Of a stretch of 5,791 bases of DNA, positions 4,178-5,791 are shown piece after piece. The first letter of the stretch is position 1. Each line of letters opens with the position of its first letter. This DNA comes from DASXMR01 sp036495525 (lineage in GTDB: Bacteria > Actinomycetota > Actinomycetes > Streptosporangiales > Streptosporangiaceae). A program made the translations under genes and the position numbers. The notes beneath the pieces were generated by a model, which did not search any database, was not told the DNA's origin, and saw only the letters and a list, made by a program, of their open reading frames with translations. The stretch lies in the NCBI GenBank assembly GCA_036495525.1, contig DASXMR010000071.1, positions 1 to 5,791 of the forward strand. The letters are read 5' to 3'.

Positions 4178-5638
4178 CTACGGGAGCTGGTGCTGGGCGG
4201 CGGCTGCCTCCAGGTCGGCGGCCTCGGCTTCGGCGACTCGCCGCTCGGCGGCCACGTCGATCGAGCGGGTGAAGACGAAGTAGAGGATCCCGGCGACTGG
4301 CAGGCCGATGAAGAAGGAGATGTCGGCTCCGCCGAGTGCCTTCGCCGCGGCGCCCTCGTAGAGCGTGCCGACGTTGAAGAACGGTGACATCGCGCCAAAT
4401 CCGATCAGGTAAGCAACGACACCGCGCCAGCCCCACCGGCCGTACATGCCCCGCGGCTTGAAGATCTCGGCGATCGCGTAGTGGCCGCGCCGCACGATGT
4501 AGTAGTCGACCAGGTTCACCGCGGTCCACGGGACGAACAGGTAGAGGATCAGCAGCAGGAAGTTCTCGAAGTTGCCCAGGAAGTTCGAGGTCGCGGCGAG
4601 CGCGCCGATCAGCGACAGCACGGCCGTGAAGCCGATGGTGAGCTGGCGCAGCCGCAGCGTCGGCCGGACCGAGCGGAACGAGTCGATGGCGCTGATCAGC
4701 GTCAGCGACCCGCCGTACATGTTCAGCGCCGTGACCGAGATCAGCCCGACCGCGGCGAGCACGAGCATAATGTCGCCGAAGCCGCCGAACACGTGGTTGC
4801 CCACCCGCAGCAGCTCGGAGATGCCGGTGAAGTCGAAGCTCTTGCCAGCCCAAGCGGCCAGCACCGAGCCGACGATCATCATCCAGGCTCCGCCGATCGC
4901 CGAGCCCCAGTACGTCCACAGGAACGTCCTGCGCACCGTCACATCGGGCCGCAGGTACCGGGAGTAGTCAGAGACATAGATCGCCCAGCTGATCTGGTAC
5001 CCGGCCACGACGCCGAACTGGCCGAAGAACGGGGCGCCCTTGAACGAGCCGACGGCAAAGGTGCCCGCCGGATAGTGCAGGAAGAAGAGCGTGATCGTGA
5101 AGATGCCGAACAGCACGATCATCGCGTAGGTCAGCCACTGCTCCGCCCTGTGGATCAGGTCGTAGCCGACGACCGCGATGACCAGCGCGACCATCGTCGT
5201 CAGGACAATCCAGAGCTTGACCGGGCCGTGCACCGCCAGGTTCATCGAGTCGCCGGCCAGGATGGTGTTGAAGACGTTGAAGCCCGCGTACTGCACGTAG
5301 GCGAATAGCCAGACCAGCAGCGCTCCGATGTAGCCGAACTGCGGCCGCGACTGGATCATCTGCGGCAGTCCCAGCTGCGGTCCCTGTGCCGAGTGGAACG
5401 CCATGAACAGCGTCCCCACCAGCACGCCGAGGGCTATGGCGACCACCGACCAGAACAGCGACCCGCCTTCGCTGATGCTGACCAGGCCCACCGCCAGCGT
5501 CGCGATCTGCGCGTTGCCCATGAACCAGAGCGGCCCCAGGTGCCAGATCTTGCCGTGCCGCTCGGTCAGCGGCACGTAGTCGATCGACCGGACCTCAAGA
5601 CCGGAAGCCCGCGGCGGCTGCGTAGTCGTCATGCGCAC
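4178..5638 (-). CDS. NCS1 family nucleobase:cation symporter (purine/cytosine permease type)
   Basis: This 486-residue integral membrane protein has about 12 hydrophobic helices (roughly 34-55, 61-81, 104-128, 143-160, 168-188, 208-222, 240-262, 287-308, 333-352, 357-380, 405-422 and 438-457), the normal count and size for NCS1. Family signatures include GLPQMIQSRPQFGYIGA at 90-106, WAIYVSDYSRYLRP at 218-231, NMYGG at 306-310 and NLVDYYIVRRG at 375-385. The C-terminal 30 residues are a charged Ala/Glu cytoplasmic tail. NCS1 proteins import nucleobases or related compounds (cytosine, purines, hydantoins, allantoin, thiamine-like compounds) with Na+ or H+; the substrate cannot be chosen from sequence alone. 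The longest start is GTG at 5636-5638. An ATG two codons later (5630-5632) gives MTTTQPPRASG and is equally possible; neither has a strong Shine-Dalgarno site. An upstream gene on the same strand ends 82 bases before it, so the two may form an operon. Confidence 0.93.
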   Translation of the reverse strand: MRMTTTQPPRASGLEVRSIDYVPLTERHGKIWHLGPLWFMGNAQIATLAVGLVSISEGGSLFWSVVAIALGVLVGTLFMAFHSAQGPQLGLPQMIQSRPQFGYIGALLVWLFAYVQYAGFNVFNTILAGDSMNLAVHGPVKLWIVLTTMVALVIAVVGYDLIHRAEQWLTYAMIVLFGIFTITLFFLHYPAGTFAVGSFKGAPFFGQFGVVAGYQISWAIYVSDYSRYLRPDVTVRRTFLWTYWGSAIGGAWMMIVGSVLAAWAGKSFDFTGISELLRVGNHVFGGFGDIMLVLAAVGLISVTALNMYGGSLTLISAIDSFRSVRPTLRLRQLTIGFTAVLSLIGALAATSNFLGNFENFLLLILYLFVPWTAVNLVDYYIVRRGHYAIAEIFKPRGMYGRWGWRGVVAYLIGFGAMSPFFNVGTLYEGAAAKALGGADISFFIGLPVAGILYFVFTRSIDVAAERRVAEAEAADLEAAAAQHQLP

Positions 5639-5679
5639 ACTGTGACGTGCCTGCCGCCAATTCGTCCAGGGCCCGGCAA

Positions 5680-5695
5680 GCCATTGTTAAATGGC
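5680..5695. promoter_or_regulatory. Palindrome upstream of the permease gene
   Basis: GCCATTGTTAAATGGC is a perfect six-base inverted repeat (GCCATT/AATGGC) with a four-base centre. It lies 41 bases before the permease GTG, in an A/T-rich spot within a G/C-rich gap. It could be an operator, or a short hairpin after the upstream gene. No clear promoter boxes are seen beside it. Confidence 0.4.
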
Positions 5696-5720
5696 GAAGG
5701 CAACGTGGGCCGCGGCCGGC

Positions 5721-5791
5721 TCAGACCGTTCCCGGAGCCCAGTCGTCCGCGAATGTCTCCATCTGGCGGATCACCAGCTCGGTCGCTGCTG
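5721..5791 (-). CDS. C-terminal end of an unidentified gene (5' end outside window)
   Basis: On the minus strand a frame enters from the window edge and ends at TGA (5721-5723). It gives 22 complete codons, AATELVIRQMETFADDWAPGTV. About 18 of 22 third positions are G or C, as in real genes here, and one of the other two frames is closed by a stop. The fragment looks like the end of a soluble enzyme or regulator, but it is too short to name. It reads in the same direction as the permease, 82 bases upstream, and could encode a catabolic enzyme for the permease substrate; that is a guess from position only. Confidence 0.45.
   Translation of the reverse strand, partial: AATELVIRQMETFADDWAPGTV

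Noticed and set aside
4481..5308. Long plus-strand frame opposite the NCS1 permease
   Set aside because: It is very rich in Asp, Arg, His and Gln, as expected from the reverse of hydrophobic codons; the opposite strand has all the NCS1 motifs.
2698..5700. Insertion sequence, integrase or attachment site around the TA patch
   Set aside because: No transposase-like frame, no terminal inverted repeat pair bounding the patch and no tRNA gene were seen.

Overview
The window has the marks of a high-GC actinomycete. Codon third positions are strongly G/C, start codons include GTG, and the protein families are typical of filamentous or soil actinobacteria: a large TPR-type ATPase regulator, an Rv2258c-like winged-helix methyltransferase, and VapBC-like modules. 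I infer an actinobacterium, possibly near the Streptosporangiales or Pseudonocardiales, but the sequence alone does not fix genus or species.

Layout, left to right. Positions 1-1609 (+) hold the C-terminal part of a large signal-transduction ATPase/transcriptional regulator; its N-terminus lies outside the window. It converges on, and overlaps by 29 bases, an SAM-dependent methyltransferase gene on the minus strand (1581-2672). A 243-base gap (2673-2915) separates the methyltransferase start from a small divergent gene (2916-3113, +). The gap carries six copies of a TCCGTG half-site, including a 17-base dyad, and looks like a regulatory region. The small gene has an excellent ribosome binding site and encodes a basic 65-residue protein of unknown function.

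Positions 3125-4140 (-) form a toxin-antitoxin patch. A complete VapBC-like pair, ribbon-helix-helix (RHH) antitoxin then PIN toxin, has start and stop codons overlapping by one base. It is driven by what looks like a self-regulated, leaderless promoter with a 16-base palindrome over the -10 element. Just upstream on the same strand is a second, unrelated RHH antitoxin gene. It has an in-frame amber codon after residue 55, a recognisable family C-terminus continuing beyond it, and no toxin of its own. This antitoxin is easily missed because each open piece is short.

Positions 4178-5638 (-) encode an NCS1-type nucleobase/cation symporter, and 5721-5791 (-) is the last part of another gene reading toward it.

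The genes form several independent units rather than one pathway: regulator fragment, methyltransferase, small protein, TA patch and transporter. No previously undescribed multi-gene system is evident. The points most worth checking are the interrupted orphan antitoxin beside an intact TA pair, the leaderless promoter/operator, and the half-site cluster upstream of the methyltransferase.
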